NCBI RefSeq assembly: GCF_030124145.1
Contig: NZ_JASKMS010000035.1
Coordinates: 30,220-94,219 of the forward strand
DNA length: 64,000 nt
Source of the DNA: Streptomyces sp. 378
GTDB lineage: Bacteria; Actinomycetota; Actinomycetes; Streptomycetales; Streptomycetaceae
Reading direction: 5' to 3'
This document shows, piece after piece, positions 33,612-42,134 of the stretch (positions are counted from its first letter, which is position 1; each line of letters opens with the position of its first letter). Made by a program: the position numbers and the translations under genes. The notes below the pieces were generated by a model. It saw nothing but the letters and a program-made list of their open reading frames with translations, did no database searches and was not told where the DNA came from.

Positions 33612-34130
33612 TCAATGCCCGGCAGCCACCTTCACGAGGGCGACCGCCACACCGATCGCCGCGTCCACGAGGCCGGCCACCACCGCCGCCAGGGCGCCGC
33701 CTCCCGTGCGCAGCCCGCCCAGGCAGCCCCACAGGAAGAGCGAGACGACGCACACTCCCGCCGCCGCCAACAGCGCGGCGTCCAAGGACAGGACGTCCAG
33801 CGCCGCCAAGGCGATCAGCACGGCCGGGCCTGCGGCGCAGGAGAGCAGTGGGCTGCTCACGTACAGCATGCGGCGAAGCTCGTGGCCGGTGGCGAAGTGG
33901 CGGTGGACGGTGCGGTGCGCCTGCTGGTCGGCGACGAGCGCCGCGAGCCACAGACCCAGTGCGGTCGTCACAACCGTGGCGACAGCGCCGAGGGAACCGA
34001 CGTCACCGAGCGACAGACCGACCACCACGGCGATCATCGTGATGGTCGCGTAGATGCGCTCCTTCAGACGGTCCGCCAGTACACCGGCCTCCGTGCCGGA
34101 GGGCTGGTCCGCTCGCCCGTGGTCCGTCAC
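33612..34130 (-). CDS. Hypothetical membrane protein, 172 residues
   Basis: The protein has four or five predicted transmembrane helices: IYATITMIAVVVGLSLG, AVATVVTTALGLWLAAL, LLSCAAGPAVLIALAAL, AALLAAAGVCVVSLFLWG, and a Gly/Ala-rich last segment. Between helices 2 and 3 lies a cytoplasmic AHRTVHRHFATGHELRRM. I recall similar VIT/integral membrane proteins in actinobacteria without a function. It is convergent with the WYL regulator. Confidence 0.75.
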   Translation of the reverse strand: MTDHGRADQPSGTEAGVLADRLKERIYATITMIAVVVGLSLGDVGSLGAVATVVTTALGLWLAALVADQQAHRTVHRHFATGHELRRMLYVSSPLLSCAAGPAVLIALAALDVLSLDAALLAAAGVCVVSLFLWGCLGGLRTGGGALAAVVAGLVDAAIGVAVALVKVAAGH

Positions 34131-34354
34131 CTGATGCCCCTTGCCTCACCCCGGGCCGCCGGTGGTGCGTCCCGGGTCGGTCGTCGCGGCACACGCGAGT
34201 GCCGTACCGCCGTCACGGCAACCAGCATGCCCCGGGCCACGGGTCGAGACCGGCAACCCGGGCGCGGGGCGGAAGCCGTTTCGGGACCGGCTGCCGCCGA
34301 CGGGGACGGCCGCGGCCGCACTCCTGGCCACCGCGTCCCTGACCGCGGCTGAGG

Positions 34355-34614
34355 TGCCTCGCCCTCGGCCCGCCAGCGACGAACCCACTTGTGGGCGGTG
34401 GCGCGGGAGATGCCCATCTCGGCCGCGACATGCGCGACCGGACGGCCGGCACAGACACGTTCGACCAGCAGCCGCCTGCCGTGAACGGTCAGCCGGGCAT
34501 TACGGTGGGACACGAAGACCTCCGTGCGGTGCAGTCCTAGACAGCTCCACCACACCGGAGGTCTTCGCCATGATCAAGACCCGTACGTGTCAACAACCCT
34601 CGTGATCAATACAC
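34355..34614 (-). mobile_element. IS481-family remnant: outer end and transposase N-terminus
   Basis: A GTG at 34513 with GGAGG upstream begins VSHRNARLTVHGRRLLVERV and reaches GISRATAHKWVRRWRAEGEA, the helix-turn-helix start of IS481 transposases. Homology stops near 34355; the DDE domain is gone. Upstream on the minus strand the sequence from 34614, tgtattgatcacgagg, looks like an IS481 terminal repeat (TGT start), and it abuts ctag at 34615-34618, the target typical of several members. Thus one end and about 50 codons survive. The rest of 34131-34354 holds nothing recognisable. Confidence 0.75.
34513..34567 (-). promoter_or_regulatory. Inverted repeat that can hide the transposase ribosome binding site
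   Basis: Perfect 12-base arms (34513-34524 and 34556-34567) enclose 31 bases. On the minus strand the second arm contains GGAGG and runs into the GTG start, so in a long read-through transcript the ribosome binding site would be paired. Other IS families use this to limit expression from outside promoters; for this element it is inference. Confidence 0.5.
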
Positions 34615-35094
34615 CTAGTGCCGGTCGTTCTGGGGCGTGTCGGCAGGGTCGTCCGTCAGGGCGATGCGGGCGGTGACGCTCTTGCCGAATCGCTCCAGCC
34701 GCGCTTCGAAGTCCTGGGCGACCGTCATCACGATCTCCAGGCCGTGCTGGCCCACCCGGCCGGCGTCGGCACCCCTGGCCACCGGCAGTACCGGGGCGGA
34801 ATCCCACACGGTCACCTCGACCACATCACCATCGACGCGGAGGTTCATCAGTGCCGGGCCCGGTGCGTACTTGCAGACATTGGTCACCAGCTCACTGACC
34901 ACGAGTTGCGTGAGATCCAGGCCTCGCCGGGAGACCTTCAGCCCTCGTTCGGCCTGCCCCCTGGCCAGGAAGTCCGCAGCCAGGTGCCGGGCCTGAGCGA
35001 TATCGGTGCCGGCCCCGTCCAGAGCCACACTGGTCTGCCAAGCACGCCCGGCCGGGGCCGCGTCCTCACGGCCCGAGGGCTCTGGTTCCCTCAT
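34615..35094 (-). CDS. Orphan anti-sigma regulatory kinase (RsbW-like), third copy
   Basis: This 159-residue HATPase_c_2 protein has N-box DLTQLVVSELVTNVCKYAPG, VWDSAPVLPV and GQHGLEIVMTV, and ends ITARIAL-like (VTARIALTDDP). The ATG at 35094 follows GAAGG. The stop codon TAG at 34615-34617 is part of ctag at the edge of the IS481 remnant, so the last residues may have been altered by the insertion. It is divergent from the STAS gene at 35264, a natural switching partner. Confidence 0.87.
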   Translation of the reverse strand: MREPEPSGREDAAPAGRAWQTSVALDGAGTDIAQARHLAADFLARGQAERGLKVSRRGLDLTQLVVSELVTNVCKYAPGPALMNLRVDGDVVEVTVWDSAPVLPVARGADAGRVGQHGLEIVMTVAQDFEARLERFGKSVTARIALTDDPADTPQNDRH

Positions 35095-35263
35095 CGCTGC
35101 CTTCGCTCCCCGTACACACGTTCCGCGTACCCGGGTGAGCGCGGTCGACGCTCCGATGCGCCCGTCGTCGGCTCCGCCATCCGGCGGCGTTGGCCCTACG
35201 ATGCAGGGAGCGCCCGGTACACATTTCCGGTCTGCCAGTATCACCGACATGGCTGAGGGAGAT

Positions 35264-35626
35264 ATGACGAACCCCGAACCAGCTGAGAGGTCGGACCAGC
35301 TGTCGGTCGTCTCCACCACCATGGAAGGCATCCGCGTCCTGACGCTCACCGGAGAGATCGATCACCACACCGGCAACCGGTTCCAGCAGGCTCTGTACTT
35401 CTCCGATGCCGCGTGCCATCGCGTGGTGGTCGACATGAGCGGTGTGACCTTCATGGACTCCACCGGCATCAACATCCTCATCACCGCCCACCGCACGCTC
35501 AGCGAAGCCGGCGGCTGGCTGCGTCTGACCGCAGCGGGCGAGTCCGTGAAGCGCACGATGCACATCGTCGGCATCGACACCATCCTCGACTGCCGCGAAA
35601 CCCTCCACGAGGCTCTCAGCGCCTGA
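35264..35626 (+). CDS. STAS-domain anti-sigma factor antagonist (RsbV/SpoIIAA-like)
   Basis: This 120-residue single STAS domain has the phospho-acceptor Ser66 in FMDSTGINIL and the strand TLTGEIDHHTG. When unphosphorylated such proteins bind the RsbW-type kinase and free its sigma factor. The ATG at 35264 follows GAGGGA; ATG at 35249 (MAEGDM) is possible. It is divergent from the kinase gene at 34615-35094, with a 169-base shared promoter region. Confidence 0.9.
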   Translation: MTNPEPAERSDQLSVVSTTMEGIRVLTLTGEIDHHTGNRFQQALYFSDAACHRVVVDMSGVTFMDSTGINILITAHRTLSEAGGWLRLTAAGESVKRTMHIVGIDTILDCRETLHEALSA

Positions 35627-35989
35627 TGGGCCGCCGAAGACCCGAGCCGATCGGATGACGGGGTTGCATCGGGCCGTGGCCGGTCACTACGGCAGCGCGA
35701 TGTTTCGGCCGTCGATCGGTATGCGCCGCGCCGACGCCAGGGAATTCCACACGCGTGCGGACACACGGACACTCTCCCGCCCTCCACTCGCGTCCCCTGC
35801 ATCACCGCACGTCGCAGGCTCCTTGACCCTGACGAGCGAGCAGCTCTACATTCCCCAGGCAGTTCGCACCCATGTCATCAGTCCTTCTACGTGAACGCCT
35901 GCGTCTCCCCTTCACCACCGCTTCCACTTCACGAGGTCCGGCCTGACCGGTTCGAAGCACATACCCGCGCAGACGGAGGAATGCCGTTC
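35627..35989. other. Gene-free stretch
   Basis: This 363-base stretch lies between the STAS gene and the SGNH hydrolase. Open frames exist on the plus strand but lack coding bias and a ribosome binding site. I see no hairpin of note; it probably holds the hydrolase promoter. Confidence 0.45.
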
Positions 35990-37330
35990 ATGAAACGGAG
36001 ATCAGCTTCGGGGCGTGTCGTCGTCACACCGGCTGTGGCGGCCACCGGTCCCTTCGCCTCCGCGGCGGCGGGTGCGGCGCGCGCCGAAGCGACCCACCCG
36101 TCCGGCTACCCCAGCCCGACGACGAAGGGCGCGCACTGGGTCACCACATGGACCGCCGTGCCCCAACTGACCGAGCCCGCCGACCTGCCGCCCGCTCCGT
36201 TCACCCGGGGCGACCGCGTCCTGGTGGACGCCACACTGCGCCAGACGGTACGCGTGTCCGTGGGCGGCCGGTACACGCGGATACGCCTGTCCAACGCGTT
36301 CGGGGGTACGGACCTGCCCGTCACCGCCGCCTCCATGGCACACCCGGCGGACGGCAAGGCGGGCGTCAGCGCCGTCGTGCCCGGCAGTGCGCGTCCGGTG
36401 ACGTTCGGCGGGCGTGCGGGCATCGACATTCCGAAGGGCGCTCAGGCGGTCAGCGACCCACTGGACTTCGAGGTCCGGCCGGGGAGCAATCTGACCGTCA
36501 CGCTCTACCTGGCCGACGGCCAGGCATCGGGCTCCATCACCTCACACCCGGGCTCGAGAACGACCTCCCACATGCTGTCCGGTGACCACCTCGGCGACAG
36601 CGACCTGCCCGGCGCCACCCCGGTCGATCACTGGTACTTCCTCAGCGGCCTCGAGGCGTGGTCCACCCGCACCACCGCCGCGGCCGTGATGCTGGGGGAC
36701 TCACTCACCGACGGACGCGGATCCACCACCAACGGAAACGACCGGTGGCCCGATCAGCTCCTCGACCGGCTCCAGTCCCGGCCTGCCACCTCCGACATCG
36801 CGATCCTCAACCAAGCGGCCGGAGGCAACCGCGTCCTGCACGACGGCCCGGGCCCCAACGCGCTGGCCCGTCTGGACCGTGACGTCCTCGCCCAGAGCGG
36901 CGTCAGCCGCCTCCTCGTCTTCCAGGGGATCAACGACATCCCCGGCGGAACCTCGGAGTCGACGGCGGAGCAGGTCACGGCCGACCTCGTCAACGCCTAC
37001 CGGCAGATCATCACCCGAGCACACGCCCAGGGCATCCGCGTCTACGGAGCCACGCTCACCCCCTTCGAGGGGAACGGCTACGACGACGCCGCCGGCCTCC
37101 ACGAGTCCTCCCGGCAGGCGGTCAACGCGTGGATCCGCACCAGCGGCCGATTCGACGCCGTCATCGACTTCGACCAGGCGGTCCGCGATCCCCGGAACAT
37201 CCGTCGGCTCTCCCCCGCCTACGACGTCGGCGACCATCTTCACCTCAACCCCGCCGGTTACCGGGCCCTTGCCGACACCGTCCCCACCGAGCTCTTCCAG
37301 CAGACCCCTGCCCCGCCCGGCTTCACCTGA
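35990..37330 (+). CDS. Secreted SGNH/GDSL hydrolase
   Basis: This 446-residue exported protein has a signal sequence of about 32 residues (MKRRSASGRVVVTPAVAATG, cleavage near AEA). A beta-sandwich-like N-terminal half (about 45-215: WVTTWTAVPQ, RIRLSNAFGG) precedes the SGNH domain with block I GDSLTDGRG (Ser238), GGNR, GIND and DHLHLNPAGY (Asp-His). It resembles actinobacterial lipases/esterases or carbohydrate esterases acting outside the cell. The ATG at 35990 lies 9 bases after GGAGGA; ATG at 35981 abuts it and is too close. Confidence 0.9.
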   Translation: MKRRSASGRVVVTPAVAATGPFASAAAGAARAEATHPSGYPSPTTKGAHWVTTWTAVPQLTEPADLPPAPFTRGDRVLVDATLRQTVRVSVGGRYTRIRLSNAFGGTDLPVTAASMAHPADGKAGVSAVVPGSARPVTFGGRAGIDIPKGAQAVSDPLDFEVRPGSNLTVTLYLADGQASGSITSHPGSRTTSHMLSGDHLGDSDLPGATPVDHWYFLSGLEAWSTRTTAAAVMLGDSLTDGRGSTTNGNDRWPDQLLDRLQSRPATSDIAILNQAAGGNRVLHDGPGPNALARLDRDVLAQSGVSRLLVFQGINDIPGGTSESTAEQVTADLVNAYRQIITRAHAQGIRVYGATLTPFEGNGYDDAAGLHESSRQAVNAWIRTSGRFDAVIDFDQAVRDPRNIRRLSPAYDVGDHLHLNPAGYRALADTVPTELFQQTPAPPGFT

Positions 37331-37592
37331 CCGAGCAGGCGGCAGCGACATGGCGGTGGTGGACGCACCGAGACTGACGGCGCCGATGGGGAGCCCGTCG
37401 CCGTGAGCCGCTCGAGAAGCGGTGGAACCGCGCGGCCGTTCGCCACTAGCGTGCCGACGGACCGAGTCATCTGGGCAAGGACGTGCCGTTGTACACCCTG
37501 TGAGACCTTCCGAGCGCTGATGTGTCGCGCGTCGCGCCTGCGCGCCGCGCTGCTTTTTGCTGCGGACTTCTCACTGGAACCGGTGTACTTCT

Positions 37593-38140
37593 GTGCTCGA
37601 TACCTGGGTGGTCGCGCCCGTCTGCCTGCCGCTCGTCATCCGCCGTTGCCACGCGTGCGCGTCGCAGCGATTCCGGGCAGACGGCGCGTTCCGTGTCAAC
37701 GCGAACCACAAACTCATCGACGCCTGGCTCCTCGCGCTCTGTACCTCCTGCGAGGAAACGGCGAAGCTCACCGTCCTGGAGCGGATGCGTGTGCGCTCCG
37801 TACGACCCGAACTGCTGGACCGGCTGCACGGCAACGACCCCGCCCTGGCGGAGAGTTGCTGCAGGATTCGGTCGTGCGGCGCCGCAATCGCATCGCCCTC
37901 GACTGGAACGACGCCTGGCGTCTCGACACCGGCGGTTCGGATCCTGGGGACCGCGAAGTGGTCGAGGTCGCGGTCCGTTTCGCGGCACGGATTCCCGTCC
38001 GGCCGGTGCGGCTCATCGCCCAAGGATGCGGTTTTTCACGGGCCGAGACCGAGAGGCTGATCGCGGAAGGGATGCTCGTTTCGGCAGTCCGGCTGAACGG
38101 CAAGCTCTCCGACGACTTCACCTGCGCGCTCAAACGCTGA
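37593..38140 (+). pseudogene. DUF1062 protein gene with a frameshift
   Basis: From a GTG at 37593 the first frame reads VLDTWVVAPVCLPLVIRRCH, FRVNANHKLIDAWLLALC and LLDRLHGNDPALAE. After 37851-37856 (gagag) the second frame continues LLQDSVVRRRNRIALDWND to IAEGMLVSAVRLNGKLSDDF and a stop at 38140. Together they make a full DUF1062 protein of about 182 residues with its CHAC and CTSC cysteine pairs. The break looks like a 2-base AG duplication. Function of the family is unknown. A sequencing error is the alternative. Confidence 0.82.
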
Positions 38141-38242
38141 GCGCTCCTCGAGGCCAGGGGCCTGCCGTGCCGTGCAGGGTTGCCTCCCTGAGCGAGGCGG
38201 GGACGACCCGGTCGTTGCGGAGCGCGCGGCCCGGACACGCCA

Positions 38243-38280
38243 GGGCGGCTCCGTCCCCTGTGCCGGGGAAGGAGCCGCCC
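38243..38280. terminator. Bidirectional terminator
   Basis: Ten-base arms gggcggctcc (38243-38252) and ggagccgccc (38271-38280) with an inner cccc/gggg stem lie between the convergent DUF1062 remnant and the GlsB-type gene. Confidence 0.8.
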
Positions 38281-38309
38281 ATGTCTCCTGAGGCGTATGC
38301 CTCAACGCG

Positions 38310-38588
38310 TCATGCGTGACGGTGCGAGTGCCGGTTGCCGGTGACGAGGCGGTAGATGGCGAGCAGGACCAGGGAGCCGACGATCGCGGCGATCCAGGTG
38401 GAAAGGTGGAAGAACCCGTCCATCGAGTCGACCCCGAAGATCACCTTGCCGAGCCAGCCACCGAGCAGACCGCCGGCGATGCCGATGAGCATGGTGATGA
38501 TGATGCCGCCCGGGTCCTTGCCCGGCATCAGGGCCTTGGCGATCGCGCCGGCGAGCAGCCCGATGATGATCCAAGCAATGATGCCCAT
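38310..38588 (-). CDS. GlsB/YeaQ/YmgE-family stress-response membrane protein
   Basis: This 92-residue protein has three transmembrane helices with Gly-rich faces: GIIAWIIIGLLAGAIAKAL, GGIIITMLIGIAGGLLGGWLG, and STWIAAIVGSLVLLAIYRL. Families of this kind are induced by envelope or general stress; the mechanism is unknown. GGAGA precedes the ATG at 38588, and the His-rich tail (RHSHRHA) is unusual. Confidence 0.9.
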   Translation of the reverse strand: MGIIAWIIIGLLAGAIAKALMPGKDPGGIIITMLIGIAGGLLGGWLGKVIFGVDSMDGFFHLSTWIAAIVGSLVLLAIYRLVTGNRHSHRHA

Positions 38589-39031
38589 GGTGCGTCTCCG
38601 CTTCGTCGTATAAGGGATGTGTTAGTTCATCGGGTACGCCGATTCCGCCCGAGCAAACATCTCCTCCTGGTGTCGACTCCATGGGACCGGGAGCCGAGGG
38701 GTGGAACGGGCGGCACGGGCAGCCTGTTTGACAGTCCGTCCGCCGCTCGCACCCTCAGTGCCCTTCGTCGTTGCGGGCGGCGACCTCCCGAACGGCCTCC
38801 GCGATCGCCGGGTGGTCCGGGCCCTGCGCGGCTCCGAAGGTGACCCGAGGCGCGCGGCGTGCTCCTCGGTCGGCTGGTTCGTTGTTTCCAGCGAGCGACA
38901 AGCCAACGTTGCATTCACCAAAGCGGAAACTGCTTCGTTGTACGACGTTGCGATGCGCGGAAACCAGAGCAGACCGGGTGCGCTCCGGTCCGCGGCAGCC
39001 GTTTCGGGCTGCCGTTCCGTACCCTGACCGC
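38589..39031. other. Gene-free divergent stretch with a possible protein remnant
   Basis: This 443-base stretch lies between the divergent GlsB and sirtuin genes. On the minus strand about 38755-38900 a peptide reading PDHPAIAEAVREVAARNDEGH looks protein-like, and an upstream frame adds NQPTEEHAAR, so an old gene end may persist. There is no intact gene. GC is lower around 38880-38960, which may mark a promoter. Confidence 0.4.
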
Positions 39032-39937
39032 ATGCGCATGCGCCCCACCCTGAGCTGGACCCCGGCCGAGGATCTGCCGCCGGGCACCACGGATCCGGAG
39101 CCGGTCGTCGATGCGCTGAGCACCGGCGGTGTGCTGGTGCTCAGCGGAGCGGGGATCTCCACGGAGTCGGGCATCCCCGACTACCGGGGCGAGGGCGGGA
39201 GCCTCAGCCGGCACACGCCGATGACCTACCAGGACTTCATCGCCGACGCCCAGGCCCGGCGCCGGTACTGGGCGCGCAGCCACCTCGGCTGGCGCAGCTT
39301 CGGCCGGGCCCTCCCCAACGCCGGGCACCGGGCTGTGGCCGCCTTCGGACGACAGGGCCTGCTCTCGGGTGTCATCACGCAGAACGTGGACGGCCTGCAC
39401 CAGGCCGCCGGCAGCGAGGACGCCGTGGAACTCCACGGGACCCTGGCCAGGGTCGTCTGCCTTTCGTGCGGCGCCTTCAGTCCGCGCCGTGAGCTCGCCC
39501 GGCGACTGGAGGAGGCCAATCCGGGGTTCGAGCCCGTGGCGGCCGGAATCAATCCGGACGGTGACGCCGATCTCACCGACGAACAGGTCGGAGGTTTTCG
39601 CGTGGTGCCCTGCGTGATCTGCGGCGGGATCCTGAAGCCGGACGTCGTGTTCTTCGGCGAGACCGTTCCGCCGCAGCGCGTCGAACACTGCCGCGAACTG
39701 GTCCGCAGGGCGACTTCGCTGCTGGTCCTGGGCTCCTCGCTGACGGTGATGTCGGGGCTCCGCTTCGTCCGCCAGGCAGCCCAGGCCGGGAAGCCCGTAC
39801 TGATCATCAACCGGGACCAGACCCGAGGTGACCAGCACTCCCTCACGAGGGTTTCACTTCCGCTGGGAACGGCCCTCACCAGCGTGGCAGACCGGCTCGG
39901 CATTCCGGTCGACGGCCGGGCGGAGGAGAGAGCGTGA
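39032..39937 (+). CDS. Sir2-family NAD-dependent protein deacylase
   Basis: This 301-residue sirtuin has the NAD motif GAGISTESGIPDYRG (39-53), TQNVDGLH (116-123), catalytic His135 (ELHGT), zinc cysteines C143-C146 and C194-C197, and GSSLTVMSG. It removes acyl groups from lysines, releasing nicotinamide. The insert between the zinc Cys pairs is longer than in CobB (about 47 residues), resembling the class II/SIRT4-like actinobacterial branch. The start at 39032 has a weak ribosome binding site. Confidence 0.92.
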   Translation: MRMRPTLSWTPAEDLPPGTTDPEPVVDALSTGGVLVLSGAGISTESGIPDYRGEGGSLSRHTPMTYQDFIADAQARRRYWARSHLGWRSFGRALPNAGHRAVAAFGRQGLLSGVITQNVDGLHQAAGSEDAVELHGTLARVVCLSCGAFSPRRELARRLEEANPGFEPVAAGINPDGDADLTDEQVGGFRVVPCVICGGILKPDVVFFGETVPPQRVEHCRELVRRATSLLVLGSSLTVMSGLRFVRQAAQAGKPVLIINRDQTRGDQHSLTRVSLPLGTALTSVADRLGIPVDGRAEERA

Positions 39938-40873
39938 CCGGGCGGGGATTCCCCGACCGTCGGTGAGGCACGGGAGACGAGCCGCGTGCGCTTCGACCTC
40001 ACCGTCACGGGCGCGGTGTTTCCGGATGCATCCGGCGCGGCCGGGCCGTTCGGCAACTCCCGGGCCGCGGCACGGCATTCGGCCAGGGACGTCGCGGCGG
40101 CGGGGTTGTCGCCCTGGCAGAGTGCGATCCACGCCTTCATCGCCAGCGCCCGGCGATCAGCGTCGACGTGTCCAGGGCCGCCGCGGCCGATGGATGCCGT
40201 ACACCCGGTGGCGGCGGCCCGCCCGGGCCGTGACGAGCAGCCGTTCCAGCCGGTGCTCCCTCCCCCAGCGGGCTGCTGAAGAAACAGCAGTACGCGCGGG
40301 CCGGGTTGACCGGCTGCCACGCCGTCGACCTGCCCTCCCTGCTCTGACCGTGGGCCAGGACCGTCCGGCCGGGCGGGAGGTGGAGGTGATCGCCCGAGGG
40401 CTGACCGAAGTCACCGGGCTCTGCTACTCCCGGCGGCGTGCGCCGACGCCGCCCAGCACCTCGCCCCGCTGACCCGCGCGGCCGGCATCGCCCTCGTCGA
40501 ACGGCCGGGTCCGCACACCCTCTCCCTCTACGCGGGCCGTCTGCTTCCGCCCATCGCCGCGCACCGCTGCCCGGCTACGCGCTCGCCTGCCCGCGCGGAT
40601 CCGGGAGCACTTGCTGATCGAACAGCCCCCGATTCTCCGCCACTTCCGCACCGCAGGCTGGAATCCGAGTCGTCGTGAGGCGTGTCACACCCTTCAAAGT
40701 GCGCCTAAGTTGTCTGCATCACAGCGGAAATGTCCATTTGGCGTGCATGCTCGAATCGGATGCCGACGCCCGAAATGGGCCTCATCGGCGTCTTCTTGGG
40801 CGCGAAGCTCCAAAGTGACCCATGGCACAGCACGCGTGGCATTCCCCCTGTTCTCCTTGGAAGGTGCACCATC
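39938..40873. other. Degenerate region with gene remnants
   Basis: No intact gene lies in these 936 bases. On the minus strand near 40010-40200 the translation LAMKAWIALCQGDNPAAATSLAECRAA looks like a TPR-type helical repeat of a large transcriptional regulator. On the plus strand near 40390-40560 the pieces VIARGLTEVTGLCY and ADAAQHLAPLTRAAGIALVE look protein-like in different frames; I do not recognise them. GC falls near 40690-40800, before the type III PKS, where its promoter probably lies. Confidence 0.5.
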
Positions 40874-42061
40874 ATGGCCGCTTACCTCTGCCCCCCTGCC
40901 GTGATACACGGCGAGCACGCCGTGAAGACCAGCCAGATCGTGGCGGAGGTGAGCGACCGGCATCCGCAAGCGGCGTGGGCGCCTCGCATCGACGGCATCG
41001 CCGCCAGTACCGGCATCGAGACCCGTGGCTGGATGCTGCCACTGGAGGCAGCCGTCGCACCCGGCAAGGGCAACGGACTGCGGGCTGTCGGCGTCCAGCC
41101 GGCCCAACAGGCACTGACGCGCGACGGGTTCACCCGGCAGGACGTGGACCGCGTGATCGCCACCCTCGAAACCGTACCCGCGCCGCAGACCGTCCAGGAG
41201 CGCACGGCGCCGGCGTGGGAGGCCGTGCAGTCCTACGGTGAGCATGCGGCGCGCGGGGCCCTGCAGATCGCCGGACTGGACGCCGCGGACGTCGACTGCC
41301 TGATCACCAGTCACTCCACGACCCCAGCACTTCCCGGCCTGGACATAGCCCTGGCCAACAAGCTTCCGCTCCGCGACGACGTGATGCTGCTGCCGGCCAC
41401 GCAGTGGGCCTGCATAGCGGGGACCCGTTCCCTGGCGCTGGCCGCGGACCTCGTGGCCGCCGACCCCGACCGGGTGGTCCTGGTCGTCATAGCGGAGGCG
41501 CTCAGTACGACCTACCAGCCCGCGGACGACACCCTCGAGTCCCTGATCGTCCGGTTGCTGTTCGCGGACACCGCGGTCGCCGCGGTGCTCACGGGCCGCC
41601 CGAGGCCCGAGTCGGTGCTGCGGCTGGACGCCGCCTGGCACCACACCCTGCCCGGCACCCAGGATCTGCACCGCCTGGAGACGCGGGCGGACGGGACCCA
41701 CTTCGTGATGGACCGGCGCGGGCCGCGCGCCGTACAGCAGACCGTCACCGCGATGTGGGAGTGGCTGCGCGTCCGGTACCAGGACGACCCCACCTCCTGG
41801 CACCCCGACGTACTGCTCGCGCACCCCGGCGGGACCCGGGTGCTGGAGTACATGGAGCAGACGATGCCCGACGCGTGGCCGGCGGGGTTGCTGGACTACA
41901 GCCGGGAGAGCTACACCAGCGGCAACCGCGGGGGCGCCGCCGTGTTCGACATTCTGCGGCGGGCGCATGACGCCGGGCAGCAGAAGCCGGGCCATCGCGC
42001 CGTTCTGTACGCGGCCGCCCCGGGTCTCACCGCCACGGCCCTGGACGGCGTGTGGCTCTAG
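40874..42061 (+). CDS. Type III polyketide synthase (chalcone synthase family)
   Basis: This 395-residue ketosynthase has the catalytic triad Cys180 (WACIAGTR), His317 (AHPGGTR) and Asn351 (SGNRGGAA). It should condense a starter CoA with malonyl-CoA units to pyrones or phenolics. The region 70-118 holds about 35 extra residues (QQALTRDGFTRQDVDRV) compared with RppA-like enzymes, just before the conserved AARGALQIAGLDAADVD. The ATG at 40874 follows GGAAGG. No P450, methyltransferase or quinone monooxygenase gene follows, so it is an orphan locus. Product not predictable. Confidence 0.9.
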   Translation: MAAYLCPPAVIHGEHAVKTSQIVAEVSDRHPQAAWAPRIDGIAASTGIETRGWMLPLEAAVAPGKGNGLRAVGVQPAQQALTRDGFTRQDVDRVIATLETVPAPQTVQERTAPAWEAVQSYGEHAARGALQIAGLDAADVDCLITSHSTTPALPGLDIALANKLPLRDDVMLLPATQWACIAGTRSLALAADLVAADPDRVVLVVIAEALSTTYQPADDTLESLIVRLLFADTAVAAVLTGRPRPESVLRLDAAWHHTLPGTQDLHRLETRADGTHFVMDRRGPRAVQQTVTAMWEWLRVRYQDDPTSWHPDVLLAHPGGTRVLEYMEQTMPDAWPAGLLDYSRESYTSGNRGGAAVFDILRRAHDAGQQKPGHRAVLYAAAPGLTATALDGVWL

Positions 42062-42074
42062 CGCGAGGGCGCCC

Positions 42075-42104
42075 CGCCGGGGGCCGGCCCACGGGCCCCC
42101 GGCG
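42075..42104. terminator. Bidirectional terminator
   Basis: A perfect 11-base inverted repeat (42075-42085 with 42094-42104) with an 8-base loop lies between the convergent type III PKS and phosphatase genes. Confidence 0.82.
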
Positions 42105-42134
42105 TCACCGCGTAGTCCCCGGCGCGCAGCCGCG

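Noticed and set aside
39032..39937. Possible defence-type sirtuin (ThsA or DSR-like)
   Set aside because: The protein is a stand-alone class II-like deacylase with zinc cysteines and catalytic His; no SLOG, TIR, Argonaute or nuclease partner is adjacent.
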